64,000 nt of DNA from Actinomucor elegans (Eukaryota; Mucoromycota; Mucoromycetes; Mucorales; Mucoraceae): assembly GCA_026027325.1 (NCBI GenBank), contig JAMSLZ010000003.1, forward strand, positions 2,666,001 through 2,730,000, written 5' to 3'. Shown here in pieces: positions 12,115 through 22,435 of the stretch (the first letter of the stretch is position 1; each line of letters starts with the position of its first letter). Made by a program: the position numbers and the translations under genes. The notes below the pieces were generated by a model, which made no database searches, was not told the origin of the DNA, and worked only from the letters and a program-made list of their open reading frames with translations.

Positions 12115-13278
12115 ATGAAATCTGTTATCAAGAAGCTTATTCACGAACCAACTCAATTCACACCTCATGATGCCGAAAAAGCAATCAATACCATCATGCA
12201 AGGTCGAGCTACCGAAAGTCAGATCTCTGCTTTTCTGGTTTCTTTGAAATTGCAACAGTTGGATAGCGATCCTCGCATTGTCGCTGCATGTGCCACTGCT
12301 TTACGAAGTCATGCTCGTGTTATTCCTTATACCGACTATGATCATTTGTTGGGCAATGTGGTTGATATTGTAGGCACTGGTGGTGACGGTCATGATACCT
12401 ATAACGTATCTACTACAGCTTCGGTGGTGGCTGCTGGTGCTGGTGCCAAAGTGGCCAAGGTAAAAACATGTTCAGAACTTGACTTACGGTTCATAGTAAC
12501 AAACCAATTGATAGCATGGTAATCGTGCTGCTTCTTCGAAATCCGGTTCTGCTGACCTTATGGAGGCCCATGGCTGTCAAATTGCCCTAGTGCAACCTGA
12601 GCAAGTAGCGGGTATATTGGATCGTACTAATTTCTGCTTCTTGTTTTCTCAAACATATCATCCTGCTATGAAGCATGTTGCAACTTTAAGAAAGGAGATT
12701 GCAGTGCCTACTGTGTTTAATATGTTGGGCCCAATGTCGAATCCTGCTAAACCAGGTCGCGTGGTGGTGGGTGTGCATTCACCCGAAATTGGTGAGTTGA
12801 TGGCTAATGCGCTCAAGTTGACTGGTGTGAAAGAAGCATTGGTGGTGTGTGGTGCAGAGAAATTAGATGAGATCAGTCCCGCTGGCGAGACAAACGTAAG
12901 TCCTTTTATATATATGTATATATATGAGTATCAAGAGACTGATTCATCAAATAGTACTGGAGAATTCATGATTGTGGAAAACTGACAAGGGGTGTGTTGC
13001 ATCCTACACGCGATTTTGGATTAAAGATACATCCTTTATCTGAAGTAAAAGGTGGAGATTGCTATGAAAATGTAGAGATTCTCAATAAGCTACTCAACAA
13101 TGAATTACCAGAAGAAAACCCAATCTTGGACTTTGTATTGTTAAATGCTGCGGCTTTATTAGTTGTTTCTGGTGTAGCTACTGACTTTAAAGAAGGTGTT
13201 GCCAAAGCACGAGAATCGATAAGATCAGGCAAAGCCAAGAGTGTATTGGAATCATTTAGAGATGAAACTAGCAAATAA
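12115..13278 (+). CDS. TRP4: Anthranilate phosphoribosyltransferase
   Basis: Second step of tryptophan synthesis: transfers phosphoribose from PRPP to anthranilate. Exons 12115-12459, 12515-12895 and 12955-13278 give 349 residues, normal for the family. Visible motifs are the PRPP-binding loop VDIVGTGGDGHDTYNVST, the join-spanning KHGNRAASSKSGSADLME, NMLGPMSNPAKPGRVVVG and DEISPAGETN. The first intron is required to restore KHGNRAASS. The second removes an AT-repeat stretch and restores YWRIHDCGKLTRGVL. A perfect TGACTCA 118 bases upstream suggests general amino-acid control. Its stop codon ends only 4 bases from the stop of the convergent orphan gene. Very sure. Confidence 0.97.
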
Positions 13279-13282
13279 AAAT

Positions 13283-14431
13283 CTATTGTATAAATCGACT
13301 TGCTTCCAATGCAACACAGGAACGTGTTTTAGAATTAAATGTAACACACGCATTTCCTAACGCGACTATCACGTCTTTTTCTGTATTATTGACTGAGGGT
13401 AGAATGGGTCCCAATAGATTCAAAATACGCGATAAATGGCTTGCATTTAACGCGTAAATATCAATATGCTTGGTAAAGTGTACTACTATAGTTTGGTCTG
13501 GATGGATAAACACTGTATTGTCTTTGAAAGCAGTATACTATAATATATATATATATAGATTAGTTTATACCTTTTATCAAGAAAAATAAGGTACCTTGGT
13601 AATTAGGTTACTAATCAAATCTTTTTGATTATAGTTAATTCCAATATGACAAGGGAAATATGTTTGTATAACATTAACTGATAGGATCGACGCTATTGTC
13701 ATATTAGTTATAGTTCAACTCTAAAGCACTACTTACTAAACCAAGTCAAGTCTTTTTCATTTCCCCACTCAATTAAACATGTTTCACTCATAAGGTATTG
13801 TCCTTTATATTGAAAAGTACATGCAATACTTAGGCATTGTTGTAGTTGTATTGTTGGTATACCATGTAATAAATCAAAAGCTAGAACAAACGTTGTTTCT
13901 TTAACCCGATTAAAGTACATGGTTTCAGCTGTGAGATTGTTAGGTAGACAATACACTTGTATATCCGTGATATCACTTAATCTACTTGCAGCCATTAGAG
14001 GGGGGAAAAATGTCTACCATTATATGACTTACGCCACATATTCCACTTGAATCCAGATGCGTCTGTCGCGTATCCAGCCCTGACACCGCGAAAATTCAAT
14101 ACCCTTTATTGGCTCACGCGTCAAACTGGTGCATATCACTTCAGAATCATTGTCAATACGCGTAATAGTGCTTTTGATCTTGTTTTTCGCTTTTATGTCT
14201 TCCAGTAGCGCATTACTTAGATCATGTTGTAATACATGTTCAGATTCTCGAAGTAGCGTAGTTTTCGTAGCCATCTATTGCCAATGTATGAATAAATAAA
14301 CAAAAAAGAGCCCATTTAACATGGCCATCTCGGTCATAATATACCCTTCTTGTGATATCTCGCTGATGCTGGTTGCATTCTTTTAATTTGTTCTGTATAA
14401 TGTCCAAAGTTCGTTTCAATTCAGTAGCCAT
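13283..14431 (-). CDS. Unidentified 316-residue protein
   Basis: I do not recognise the family. Exons (minus) 14321-14431, 14033-14274, 13737-13981, 13595-13692 and 13283-13537 join in phase with GT/AG borders and give 316 residues. The third exon may instead begin at 13984, using a neighbouring AG, which adds one residue. The N-terminal 70 residues look helical or coiled (TELKRTLDIIQNKLKECNQHQ, then a Lys/Glu-rich stretch). The rest looks beta-rich, with no membrane segment or signal peptide, so a soluble adaptor or complex subunit is a guess only. The consistent phases and preserved frames across four introns argue strongly for a real gene. It is convergent with TRP4 and divergent from GDP-mannose pyrophosphorylase, 247 bases away. 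Confidence 0.75.
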
Positions 14432-14566
14432 TTTGGGACAAACAATGGATCTAGAAGCTGAGTTTTTGTACTTCTTTCATGTTATTGTGACATTATCTGA
14501 TTGGCGGATGTATTTATATCAGTTCTGGCCTTGGATTTATTTCCAAACGTTTGTGTATCACTAAAT

Positions 14567-14574
14567 TATAAAAG
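14567..14574 (+). promoter_or_regulatory. TATA box of GDP-mannose pyrophosphorylase gene
   Basis: TATAAAAG sits 112 bases before the start codon at 14679, followed by a T/C-rich stretch. It is the best TATA element in the short divergent promoter shared with the orphan gene at 13283-14431. Confidence 0.5.
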
Positions 14575-14678
14575 GGAAGCCAACATTTCCCATTTTTCCC
14601 TTTTTCTTGCAGATAAAAACCCTTTTCATCTCGTTTTCATCTCTTTTACATTTACTTCATCAAGTTCAATCTACACTA

Positions 14679-16006
14679 ATGAAAGCTCTTATTCTCGTTG
14701 GCGGTAAAAAAAAAGAGCGTGTTGTATAATATAAACAGGATATTCATTCGTATAATGTAGGCTTCGGTACTCGTCTTAGACCTCTTACATTGACTCTTCC
14801 TAAACCTCTTGTCGAGTTTGCCAATAGACCTATGATTCTTCATCAGATCGAAAGTCTTTCCAAGGTAAACTAGTACACATAGCGCGTTTATTTGATTCCA
14901 ACAATACCTGTATTGTTTAGGCCGGTGTTACGGATATCGTTTTGGCCGTGAATTATAGACCTGAAATCATGGTAGCAGCTTTAAAAGAATACGAAAAGGA
15001 ATATGGAGTAACCATCACTTTTTCTGTTGAAACTGAACCTCTTGGTACCGCTGGTCCTTTAGCTTTAGCTAGAGAAATCCTTGGTAAAGATGATTCTCCA
15101 TTCTTTGTCTTGAATAGTGATGTTATATGCGATTATCCTTTTGAACAAATCAGAGATTTCCATGCTTCACATGGCAACGAAGGCACCATCATTGTAAGTG
15201 CTATTATGGACTATTGGCGTATATATATATATATATTTACTAAACGCGTCTTTGTAGGTTACCAAAGTCGATGATCCTTCAAAGTACGGTGTCGTCGTAA
15301 ACCATCTTGATTCTACAAAGATTGAACGATTCGTTGAAAAGCCTCAACAGTTTATTAGTAACAAGATCAATGCTGGTATCTATCTTTTTAATCCAACTGT
15401 ATTGGATCGTATTGAGGTATTATCGCGAAGAGTGATCCTTTAATGTAAACTAATAACTTTCCCTTCCTTTTCTAGTTGAAGCCTACTTCAATCGAAAAAG
15501 AGATCTTTCCCGATATCGCAAAAGACGGCCAACTTCATACATTTGATTTAGATGGCTTTTGGATGGATGTGGGTCAACCCAAAGATTTCTTGACCGGTAC
15601 TTGTCTTTACCTCTCTCACTTGTCAAAGAACAAACCTCAAGAATTAGCTAATCCCAACCTGGATTATGTTTACAAGGGCAATGTGATGGTGCATCCTTCA
15701 GCCAAAATCGGTAAGGACTGTCGTATTGGTCCCAATGTCGTGATTGGTCCCAACGTAGTTGTGGGTGATGGCGTGCGTCTTCAGCGTTGTGTAGTGATGG
15801 AGGGTGCTAAAATCAAAGACTTTGCTTGGGTTCAATCAAGTATTGTTGGATGGCATTCTTCTATTGGTCGTTGGTCTCGACTAGAAGGCTGCTCAGTCTT
15901 GGGCGATGATGTAACTATTAGTGATGAGATTTATGTCAATGGTGGATCCATTTTACCTCATAAAACTATCTCTGCTAATATTACTGAACCCCAGATTATC
16001 ATGTAA
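14679..16006 (+). CDS. PSA1: Mannose-1-phosphate guanylyltransferase (GDP-mannose pyrophosphorylase)
   Basis: Makes GDP-mannose from mannose-1-phosphate and GTP in the cytosol, feeding N- and O-glycosylation, GPI anchors and cell wall mannans. Exons 14679-14703, 14761-14864, 14921-15193, 15258-15416 and 15476-16006 give 363 residues, the usual length. The first exon codes for only eight residues plus one base and is needed to complete the nucleotide-binding signature, [20 protein letters not shown]. Other visible parts are [14 protein letters not shown], the FVEKP motif, [12 protein letters not shown], and a C-terminal left-handed beta-helix of hexapeptide repeats ([19 protein letters not shown] and following). 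The protein ends in EPQIIM, as expected. Very sure. Confidence 0.97.
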
Positions 16007-17151
16007 ATAATATATTAATACTCACTTTCTCGCATCTTTCTATTCGTTTTATCCCCCTACTCTCTTGATCAATTCCAAAATAAATCCTTTTTCTTTGATC
16101 TGGCACTAATAACTTGAACAAACTGGTTTTCAGGAGCAGTGTTATGCTTTGTATTAAGTAAAAAAGAAAAAAATACGCGCACATGATCTTTTATACTGTC
16201 TTAATATGCGTTGTAATGTTCTCTTTCTATCTGTGGCATCTCAGTTACATATAGCGTACTTGAGAATGTATGGATGAACTAAGTCTATTGCGCTTCAAGG
16301 ATTCAGTATAGTCATCTTATAATACCATAAATCACATTTCTCGTGATATTGAAGCTCGAATAAATATACCATTCTTGAAAAATATATAGAACAAAACACA
16401 CTCTATTTAATGCATGTCCTTGGCACAGTCATCCCACTCTCAATATGAACAATTCCCGAACATTTTGGTATTTGTTTCAAAAAACAATTTGGGACAATGG
16501 ACAAGCTAAATTCAATCAAAATTAAACAATAAATTGGAGCATATCTCAAATAAATTTAAAGTTAGAATGGCAAAGCGTCCGAGGTTACCATAATGTATGA
16601 TATAATATTTAGATGCATATATGCTACACTATTATATTATGTGATATATGATTGTTTTGTATTCTCAGTTATGAAAAAGAAACAATAGGAAATATTGCGA
16701 AAAAGTTGGCAGAAAAAAACAACTCCATTGTAAAGCTTGAGGTATTTGTTATACTACATGATTACGCGATGTTAGAACGTTTAGTCGATACATTATTGTA
16801 CTGTAGCAGTCAAGATGCACGTAACTAACAGGATTATGCTTCGATTATATCACGAAAGTCGTCATATCGCTTGTTCAAGAAGATATAATATTTGATATTT
16901 GAACCAACCAAGTACATTATAAAGAATAAAATATTCAGCCAATGAATGTAAATGTACACACGATTAAAGTCTTGACTCTAAAAATGATCAAACATTTTTC
17001 GTCAGTCGGAGTGGGCAGCCAGAAAGAAAAAACATTGTAGATTGCAAGGTAGTTATAATAAAGTGTTACTTTGCTAATTGGAACATTTCATTTATTATAC
17101 TTTTCTTTTTTTTTTTAATATAAATATGATATGATCCATGCGCTTTTATCA
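16007..17151. other. Intergenic, nothing recognised
   Basis: AT-rich DNA between the convergent GDP-mannose pyrophosphorylase and Aurora kinase genes. There is no open frame with coding character and no RNA gene. Confidence 0.5.
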
Positions 17152-17571
17152 CTACAAGTCTTCTATTTTATGTGCTTTGATCCAAGGATCAAATTCAATA
17201 TCAGACATTTTGATACGTAATGTAGGATCACGCTGTAACAACTACCAATGACAGTAAGCAAACGAACCAGTTACAATACAAAGCTTACCTTGAGAATAAA
17301 TCTTTGAGCATCTTGGCTAATATCGCTTGGAAATGTTATTTTTGCTTCTAATATACGCCTATAGGTTTCTTCGTGATCTTCTATTTGATCTTGCTGCTGA
17401 AAGGGTGGTCTACCAACCAGTAATTCATAACACAACACACCTAAAGCCCAAGTATCCACTGATTCATTGTGTGGTCGCCGCTGGATCATCTCTGGCGGTA
17501 TATAATCTAATGTGCCACAAAAGGTGTTGCGTCTATCGTAATCTGTTAATCATACCAATTAAATGTGATGA

Positions 17572-17609
<38 letters not shown>

Positions 17610-18617
17610 TTGGCTTTGGATCATAGACGGCCCAGCCGAAATCAGCTAGTTTCACGGTGCCTTCTTTACTAATTAATACTGCAAACGGGTTAAAAATTTG
17701 GTCATTTGGACTTGGCAAAACTTACTATTTTCCAGCTTGATATCCCGATGAAATACACCCAGCTGATGCATATAAGATAACGCACTCGCGATTTCCACAA
17801 CATACTGCAATCAGTCGAATCAGCATATATGCGGTTTATTGAATTCAAACAACTTACATTGACAGTTTCAGCTTCTGTAAATCGTTCATGGGTTTCTAAG
17901 CATGTGTAAAGATCACTATCACCAGCATACTCCAATACAAGATACACATTGTCTTTATCATGAAAATAACCATAAAGACGAGTAATATTCGGATGACTAA
18001 AACGATCAGTAAAAAAAAAAAAAAAAAAGCCCTTGTAAATGTTTACTTTAAATGAGCTTGAATCTCCACTTCTCTCTTTAAAAAAGGCACCACTTGGGCC
18101 AGTTCCAGTTCTTCTTTCTTTAATATCTTTAATGCAACAAACTGATCCGAGATCTTTTCTCTGGCAAGAAAGACAGAACCAAACTTGCCTGTGCCTAAAT
18201 GATGGCCTATATCAAAATCCTTCAAATGCCACTCGGTTTTACTAGATAGAAGAAGAAGAAAAAAAATTTGAGCCCATGGATTCGGGTTCTTCTTATCTCA
18301 CCTTACTTGACCGGTTTGAGAGGTTTTGTTCTTCTTGGCATAGCTTCTACATCTATCACGCGTTCACTGATACCAAAGTGACGTCTGACAATCGGTGAAT
18401 CCATATAATCTGTAGTAGTTATATCTATGCCGTCTTGCTGAGCTAACTGCTGATAAAAGCAAGATCTTTTTTGCCGTGCATAACTGATACTGTTCGGAAT
18501 TGATTCTAGATTTGGATGGTGACTGAATGCCGATGACGCAGCCAGACGTCTTGGAGTATAATCAACAAAGTCTGTAGGTTCTTGTGATTCGGAAGATCGA
18601 ATAGGTGACTTGAACAT
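17152..18617 (-). CDS. IPL1: Aurora-family serine/threonine kinase
   Basis: Mitotic kinase controlling chromosome attachment and segregation, the catalytic part of the chromosomal passenger complex in fungi. Exons (minus) 18307-18617, 18047-18241, 17858-17996, 17726-17804, 17609-17678, 17289-17532 and 17152-17241 give 375 residues. A poorly conserved N-terminus of about 105 residues precedes the kinase domain. Landmarks are the Gly-rich loop LGTGKFG (119-125), ATP-binding Lys142, HRD at 234-236, DFG at 254-256 and the Aurora activation segment [26 protein letters not shown] with Thr268 at the activating position. The sixth-exon acceptor must be the second AG (GATAG); the first leaves a stop. 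HRDIKPEN reads HRDIKLEN (Leu239). One intron carries about 30 T. Family very sure. Confidence 0.93.
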
Positions 18618-18884
18618 GGTTATTATTTAAAACAAAAGACGCGCTATGAGAGAAAAAAAAATAAAAAAATAAAATAAAACGCGTTTAGTATAAAATTCAA
18701 GTTTCGCGTTGAAAGGTGACGTTGATGGATATAATGCAAAATATGCGCGCTTAATTGGATTGGTTAGAATACGAATTCTGCTATGGATCACGACTAATAG
18801 AAAAGTTGAGGATAGAACCAACTCTCCTTTGTTATTTTGCGCTTAAATAAGGCTTGATTCTTTATTATTCTTCTTTCATTGATC

Positions 18885-19107
18885 ATGGTTACAAAAAAAA
18901 ATCTGGTTGTTTATGCTGTTTGCCTGCTCTATAGCTTGATCCAAGTGACAGAAGCAGCAGGTCAGAAAAAAAAAGATGGATCTGTCAAAATTTCAAATAC
19001 TAAATTATCACTATCCCATAGGTCGAGTATGTATCACCAGCCTCCAAGACTGCCCTGATGGCGAGACTTGCATTCCAGAATCTGGAGACTATGGTCACTG
19101 TGGATAA
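18885..19107 (+). CDS. Small secreted cysteine-rich peptide
   Basis: Exons 18885-18960 and 19022-19107 give 53 residues. Residues 1-25 look like a signal peptide: a Lys-containing start, then the hydrophobic NLVVYAVCLLYSLIQV, ending VTEAAG. The mature part of about 27 residues carries four cysteines (CITSLQDC, GETC, GHCG), so two disulphides are likely. Without splicing the frame runs to an early stop and loses three of the cysteines, which supports the intron, although its donor (GTCAGA) is weak. It lies 267 bases from the divergent Aurora kinase start. I do not recognise the family; an apoplastic effector, a small protease inhibitor or a cell-surface peptide are possibilities, not conclusions. 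Confidence 0.55.
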
Positions 19108-19243
19108 AATATAAAATATAAAATGAAAAAAATAAAAATAAAATAACCCTAGCTAGCTAGCTGATACTGAATCATTAAACCAATAAAAAAATCATATTAA
19201 AAGCCCTTCTCGCGTAGTGTTTTCTTCTTTTAACACATAAACC

Positions 19244-20047
19244 ATGTTTTCAATCTTTCGTAGAACTGCTGTAGAAGTAGCTGAATCGAGTTTAAAAGGT
19301 TGGGAAAAGACATAGTGATTAATTAAAATGACTAGCCTAACTAACAAAATAGCCTTGAATATGGACGGCCTCCGTGGCTGGCAAAAGGAAATGCCAATGG
19401 CAGCCTTAAAGACCGAGAAAGATTTGAGTCAATGGGCTCTCGGCTGCGATAAAGACATTGGCGGATTCTCAGAAGCACACCTCGATCTGACACCTGAAGG
19501 AACAGGACGATTCCATGGCACAATTTCTTTAGAATTACCTGCTAATCGCGAGATCAAACAAAGTGGTTATGCTGCTATTCGAACCAAGCCAAAAGAACAA
19601 ACCTTATTTGGCACACCTTGCTGGGATACCAGCTTGTTTCGTTATTTGGCTTTGCATGTCAAGGGCGACCAACGCAAGTACTTTGTTAATATTCAGACAG
19701 ATGGTGTAGTAAAGACAGATTTGTTCCAACATCGTTTGTTTTTACGTACACCTGGACAATGGGAAACTGTCATGGTACGTTATGCTTATAAAATAATGAT
19801 GGATTGACTGATAAGATTGGTATAGATTCCCTTTAAAGACTTTATTTTAACAAACAATGGTATGATTCAAGAAGACCAAATTGAAATGTTTCGACAAAAG
19901 GTAAAGACGGTGGGTATTTCATTGATGGATCGTCAAGAAGGTCCTTTTGAAATCGAGGTGGATTGGATCAAGGCTATGAATACTGAGTTTACAGAAGGTG
20001 ATATGGATCGCATACCACCAAAAGAAGAGTCCAAAGAACAATATTAA
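19244..20047 (+). CDS. CIA30/NDUFAF1 complex I assembly factor
   Basis: Mitochondrial chaperone that helps assemble NADH:ubiquinone oxidoreductase; its presence implies a working complex I. Exons 19244-19298, 19353-19774 and 19826-20047 give 232 residues. The first intron has a weak donor (GTTGGG) but a good branch region and acceptor (CTAACTAACAAAATAG), and it joins MFSIFRRTAVEVAESSLK to ALNMDGLRGWQ in frame. Without it a stop follows at once. The CIA30 domain is clear: DKDIGGFSEAHLDL, GRFHGTISLELP, GYAAIRT, YLALHVKGDQRKYFVNIQTD, and ISLMDRQEGPFEIEVDWI near the C-terminus. Its stop is 36 bases from that of the convergent orphan gene. Very sure of the family. Confidence 0.92.
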
Positions 20048-20083
20048 GCAATGAAAACCCCTGTATTATATATAATAAAACCA

Positions 20084-21136
20084 CTACTGTATTGGAAGTT
20101 CACCATATTTTAACAAAAAATCCTTGACGGAGATTCTTGTGTAGGTTTTCAGTTGTTGATACGTGAAATAAGGTAGCGACAATACCCCATGCTCAGGGTC
20201 TATTAGACATATAAAATAGTGCTGGTTGGGAAACCTTAGGATTCTACAGATATCATTGCCGCAAATGATGGACACAACACCATTGATGGAAGTAGAAACT
20301 TTAATACACTGAGCTATAAACGTCTTGAGTAATATGCGCGTTTGAGGTATTGTAGCCAGAGATCCACCCCAGGCAGCCAAAACAGCATTAAACCGTGTGC
20401 CCGTAAAGGCGTCGAAATCAGACTTGTCCCTACGATATGTGCCATTATTGTAATAAAAGTTATAGGCAATCTGCATAAAGTTGTTGCTGAATTTGTGTTC
20501 TGTGCTTTCTGCTGCATCTAATGTGAGTAAAAACTCACCACGAATACACACAGGGTCAATAGAGATGGCTGGATCGTGCATAATCGCCTGTAATTCACTG
20601 ATATGATCGATGGCTAGTAAACAGTCCACAGGTTCAGTATATATCACCCAAGTTGTTTTTGAATCATCTTGTATCACTGTTTCCATATCAAATTGTTCAA
20701 GGCGTACGACATATTCAGGGCAGATCTGCGGTTTATGCAGGATAAGATTAATTTGCATCTGTTGGGCCATATAGAGCAAGGTTGACTTTTTGATAGGTGG
20801 CGGCATGGTCAAAAAGGGAAGCATGGCGGATTGATATACGGGCGAAATCTGGGTAATAATGGAATATATTGTAAGCGAATGCGTTGCAAATAAGAGATCG
20901 GCAATGATTGTCCAACAATCGCGGTTCAATGTTCGCGTAATAGAATGTAAATGATGAGCTACTTGACGTTTAAAGTACAAAATGTCATGTTGGTCTAAAG
21001 TATACGCTATATTATTATGGAAATAGAATAGTTGGGTATTGTTTAAAAGTAGTGATAATTCTGATTTTACTTTTTGAAAGTGGGTTAGCATGGTATATAA
21101 ACAAAGGACCATCAAATAATACACTGTATTTCTCAA
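20084..21136 (-). CDS. Unidentified 350-residue protein, single exon
   Basis: One uninterrupted frame of 350 residues, long for this AT-rich DNA and therefore very likely coding. I do not recognise the family. The N-terminal 20 residues are hydrophobic, but downstream ATGs (for example MVLCLYTMLTHFQ) are alternative starts, so a signal anchor is uncertain. The middle is predicted mixed alpha/beta, with no obvious catalytic motif, zinc ligand set or repeat. Features to note are MPPPIKKSTLLYMAQQMQ near residue 110, an acidic/His patch LDAAESTEHKFSNNF near 210, and a C-terminal segment rich in aromatic residues. It is convergent with CIA30, 36 bases apart. It could belong to a fast-evolving complex subunit. 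Confidence 0.7.
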   Translation of the reverse strand: MRNTVYYLMVLCLYTMLTHFQKVKSELSLLLNNTQLFYFHNNIAYTLDQHDILYFKRQVAHHLHSITRTLNRDCWTIIADLLFATHSLTIYSIITQISPVYQSAMLPFLTMPPPIKKSTLLYMAQQMQINLILHKPQICPEYVVRLEQFDMETVIQDDSKTTWVIYTEPVDCLLAIDHISELQAIMHDPAISIDPVCIRGEFLLTLDAAESTEHKFSNNFMQIAYNFYYNNGTYRRDKSDFDAFTGTRFNAVLAAWGGSLATIPQTRILLKTFIAQCIKVSTSINGVVSIICGNDICRILRFPNQHYFICLIDPEHGVLSLPYFTYQQLKTYTRISVKDFLLKYGELPIQ

Positions 21137-22435
21137 GCAGCAGCTAGGTTCAATAAATCAAAAACCTAATTGGCTGGCGGGAATTTAATGGTTAAAAAAT
21201 TTAAGGCATTTCCCAGGCATCTTCAAATTTTTCTGCAATTGCATACCATTCAAGTTTGAATAATAAAAACGTTCATTTGAATAAAAAGCAGTTTAATAAA
21301 GTATGTAGGATCTAAGTTCGCATCCAATGGCATAAATAGAATCGATATAGCATATCAATTAATAAAAAGGTCTAATTTTCTATTTCCTATAAATATAATC
21401 ATAACTCACGTATTTCGAATGATAGAAATACGCTAAAAACTTATCTATATATTCATTATTGGCACATTAGACTCATACTATGAATACACCGCGTCACAAT
21501 GAGGTCGCTTGGATTCCTTAAAAAAAAAGTGGCATTTAACAAAGTCTTAGGGGCCTTTTTTTAACGCCGCTACATTCTTCAAATGATTCTGGCTTAAGAG
21601 CATCTGTCTTCTAGTAAATTGAAAACAAAACACTGCATTTTCGAAAGCCAGTACTGAAAAGACATTCAATGGATTATATTAAAATTTAGGTTTATGGATT
21701 TGTGAATTACATGCATGTCAGGTGAACTAGATCAATAGATCTCTAAATCTCTTCAGCAATCCCCGCGTAATATATCACCTGTGATACGTAAAATCTGCAC
21801 AAAATAAACCGTTATACTGACCAGAATCTGTATTCAATCCAATACAGCAGGTATACTATATATCAATAGCTTGCAATGAATCCCATGTTATCGATGTAAA
21901 TTATGTAATTCTAATAATTCACACATCTCACGGTAGATTCTGGTTAAATGTTATATCTAGATAACTGCACGTGCTCAGAATAAATAGAAATATATACTGT
22001 ATAAAACTTTTATTCTGTTGAAGTCTGATAGGCATACTACACTGTTAATGACTAATAATAAATTACGTATTTTTCGAATATACAACGTCTGATCTGTAGA
22101 ATTCTCAATGGCCTTTGTCAAATGTAACGTCATATTAATAGTAGATACATATTTAGAAATTTTTTTTAGGTTCAAGTGTAATGAGTATATTATTGTACCT
22201 GTCAATAGTTAACAATAAAGTACGAGTACTTATAGATTTATTACAACTATATAGTTGTAACAACAATGTATGCATTTGGGTTGTTGAATGAATTCTTTAT
22301 TTAATAGTTAATTAGTTCTGCAATCGCTGTAGAGTTGCAGAAAAGACGAATTAAGAAAATATAAAAGAGTAATAAAATTATATAAGGTAGTGTAAGTAAT
22401 CTAAGTATTATATAAGGAAGGCTGATAAGCTACTT
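21137..22435. other. Intergenic, nothing recognised
   Basis: AT-rich DNA between the orphan gene and the siderophore transporter 3' end. A short minus frame at 21975-22205 has no supporting feature. No RNA gene is seen. Confidence 0.5.
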
